From Kitasatospora sp. MAA19 (GTDB taxonomy: Bacteria > Actinomycetota > Actinomycetes > Streptomycetales > Streptomycetaceae): a DNA stretch of 64,000 nucleotides. Every line of letters starts with the position of its first letter. Positions within the stretch are counted from its first letter, which is position 1. Where the stretch lies: contig NZ_JARXYZ010000033.1 in NCBI RefSeq assembly GCF_029894125.1, positions 1 through 64,000 of the forward strand, in the 5' to 3' direction. Made by a program: the position numbers and the translations under genes. The notes under the pieces are model-generated. The model was not told the DNA's origin, did not search any database, and saw only the letters and a program-made list of their open reading frames with translations. Positions 62,756 to 64,000 of this stretch are shown one piece after another.

Positions 62756-63454
62756 TCAGAAACCGAGCGTCAACTGTTCGTCGGCGGAGTCTTCGGCCGC
62801 ACCCGCGACGTCCCGGACGCGCTTCAGGTGCCGCCACTTCGGCAGCCCGTCCAGGTACGCCCAGGAGAGCCGGTGGTGCTCGGTCGGGCCGAACTCCTCC
62901 AGCGCGGCGCGGTGCACCGGGGACGGGTAGCCGGCGTTGTCCGCGAAGCCGTACTCCGGCCGCTCCTCGCCGAGTTCGGCCATCAGCCCGTCACGGTGGA
63001 CCTTGGCGAGCACGGAGGCGGCGGAGACGCAGATGCAGGACTGGTCACCCTTGATCACCGTGCGCACCCGCCAGGGGCCGCCCAGGTAGTCGTGCTTGCC
63101 GTCCAGGATCACCGCGTCGGGCTCGACCGGCAGCGCCTCCAGGGCCCGGACGGCGGCCAGTCGCAGCGCCGCCGTCATGCCGAGCTCGTCGCACTCCTGC
63201 GGCGAGGCGTGGCCGAGCGCGTACGCGGTGACCCAGTCGGCGAGGAGCGGGGCGAGCGCGCGGCGGCGCAGCTCGGTGAGCAGCTTGGAGTCGGTCAGCC
63301 CCTCCGGGGCCTTGCGCAGGCCGGTGACGGCCGCGCCCACGGTGACCGGGCCGGCCCAGGCACCGCGCCCGACCTCGTCCAGGCCGACGACGATCCTGGC
63401 GCCGGCCCGGCGGAGCGAGCGCTCGACGGAGTGCGTCGGCGGGACGATGGGCAT
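62756..63454 (-). CDS. rnhB: Ribonuclease HII
   Basis: The 232-residue enzyme removes ribonucleotides embedded in DNA and RNA-DNA hybrids. Catalytic acidic residues are visible in VVGLDEVGRGAWAGPV (DE near 25-26), in AVILDGKHDYL, and in the SVLAKVHRDGLM segment; YPSPVHRAALEEFGPTEHHRLSW is the family's C-terminal substrate motif. Length is normal. A TAGGCT hexamer about 30 bp upstream of the ATG is a plausible -10. Together with RecQ, ParC/ParE and dut it belongs to genome-maintenance genes in this window. Confidence 0.95.
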   Translation of the reverse strand: MPIVPPTHSVERSLRRAGARIVVGLDEVGRGAWAGPVTVGAAVTGLRKAPEGLTDSKLLTELRRRALAPLLADWVTAYALGHASPQECDELGMTAALRLAAVRALEALPVEPDAVILDGKHDYLGGPWRVRTVIKGDQSCICVSAASVLAKVHRDGLMAELGEERPEYGFADNAGYPSPVHRAALEEFGPTEHHRLSWAYLDGLPKWRHLKRVRDVAGAAEDSADEQLTLGF

Positions 63455-63550
63455 CGCGGTTTCCGTTCAGCTGGGCAGCCTCCAGCCTAATCCCCGCCGT
63501 CCGACCACCGGGCACCTCCCCGCAGCCGCCCGAACCCACCCGCACCCACC

Positions 63551-63594
63551 CAGAACCCGCCCGCACCGCGCTCAGAACCCGCCCGCACCGCGCT
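63551..63594. repeat. Two perfect 22-bp direct repeats abutting a stop codon
   Basis: CAGAACCCGCCCGCACCGCG plus CT occurs at 63551-63572 and again at 63573-63594, ending at the stop codon of the minus-strand TetR-family gene. The flanking sequence (63505-63550) is also CCCGCAC-rich and degenerate. Confidence 0.85.
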
Positions 63595-64000
63595 CAGGCG
63601 CGGATCAGCGGGTGCAGCACCTCGTCCACCAGCCGGGCCCCGAAGTCCGGCCCCATGTTCTGCCGGCCGCAGATCTTCACCTGGTAGAGCAGCATCGCCG
63701 GGACGACATCCGCGACCAGCGCGGTGGCCGCGCCGGGCCGGACGTCGCCGCGTTCGGCGCCACGGCGCAGGATCGCCAGGATGGTCTCCTTGGTCGGCTC
63801 GATCACCCGCTGGACGATGAAGTCCTTGAAGACCTCGGCCCGTTCATGGTCGATCTCGCCCATCAGCGCCTGGATGGCGGCGCCCGTCGGGGAGTTCATC
63901 GCGCCCGTGAACACCTCGATGAGCTGGCGCAATTCGAGCTGGGCGGACCCCAGGTCGGAGGTGTCGTAGGGGCGTGGGAGAGTGGAGTCCAGGGCGTCGA
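63594..64000 (-). CDS. TetR-family regulator, C-terminal part (truncated by window edge)
   Basis: The frame is open from the window edge to the stop at 63594 (TGA at 63594-63596 on the minus strand). It encodes at least 134 residues, all within the ligand-binding half: ...LELRQLIEVFTGAMNSPTGAAIQALMGEIDHERAEVFKDFIVQRVIEPTKETILAILRRGAERGDVRPG..., the pattern of TetR_C domains. The N-terminal DNA-binding domain should lie beyond base 64000. The apparent internal TTG start at 63932 is not real. Ligand and targets are unknown. Confidence 0.82.
   Translation of the reverse strand, partial: DALDSTLPRPYDTSDLGSAQLELRQLIEVFTGAMNSPTGAAIQALMGEIDHERAEVFKDFIVQRVIEPTKETILAILRRGAERGDVRPGAATALVADVVPAMLLYQVKICGRQNMGPDFGARLVDEVLHPLIRA

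Noticed and set aside
60775..63054. 759-codon plus-strand frame
   Set aside because: It crosses a real gene in another phase, a 36-nt palindrome and two minus-strand genes; composition is shadow-like.

Overview
The window is chromosomal core DNA from a Streptomycetaceae actinomycete (Streptomyces or Kitasatospora). The DNA is very GC-rich with strong third-position GC bias, and GTG/TTG starts are frequent. The gene set is diagnostic: principal sigma factor hrdB next to the sporulation regulator whiH, cell-division regulator sepH, the cutRS two-component system, ferrochelatase, and topoisomerase IV parC/parE. From memory, gene order resembles the S. coelicolor segment around SCO5810-SCO5870 (hrdB, whiH, parE, parC, cutRS, dut). 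No rRNA, tRNA, CRISPR array, prophage, insertion sequence or biosynthetic cluster is visible.

Layout. 0.1-7 kb: DUF3710, dUTPase, thioesterase, DUF3093, DUF4193, an acyl-ACP desaturase behind a complex inverted-repeat operator, and cutR-cutS. 7-16 kb: a small ORF, inositol monophosphatase and ferrochelatase, an MFS transporter with an FAD sugar-lactone/alditol oxidase, a Pro/Ser-rich membrane protein, SepH and a rhodanese. 16-24 kb: VOC protein, thymidine kinase, a type I phosphodiesterase, DUF5998, a GNAT/acyl-CoA-synthetase-like acetyltransferase, HPr and RtcB. 24-31 kb: a paired M16 peptidase (active plus inactive subunit) divergent from parC, then a sucrase/ferredoxin-like protein. 31-41 kb: a NitT/TauT-type ABC importer divergent from a CitA-type two-component pair, an ActP-like symporter with its DUF485 partner, and a DesK/NarL-type two-component operon with a DUF1453 membrane protein. 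41-52 kb: parE, DUF7455, a trypsin-like protease, hrdB, whiH and an ABC exporter whose ATPase lacks its catalytic glutamate. 52-64 kb: an NrtR-like Nudix regulator, a glycogen-debranching-like protein, an alpha/beta hydrolase, DUF4192, a RecQ helicase fused to a phosphoribosyltransferase domain, two hypothetical proteins, RNase HII and a TetR-family C-terminus cut by the window edge.

The genes mostly serve housekeeping and development: nucleotide hygiene (dut, tdk), chromosome topology (parC/parE, recQ, rnhB), transcription and sporulation (hrdB, whiH, sepH), envelope stress (cutRS), haem (hemH) and carbon uptake with sensing. Several genes (DUF3093, hemH, rhodanese, DUF5998, Nudix regulator) have a -10 hexamer 6-7 bases before the start codon and look leaderless. 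Convergent genes are separated by strong GC hairpins, some with perfect arms of 15-20 bp.

No clearly undescribed multi-gene system was found. The most unusual items are a degenerate ABC ATPase beside whiH, the RecQ-phosphoribosyltransferase fusion, a 16-bp CCTACC-N4-GGTAGG palindrome present twice in intergenic positions, and the layered operator in front of the desaturase.
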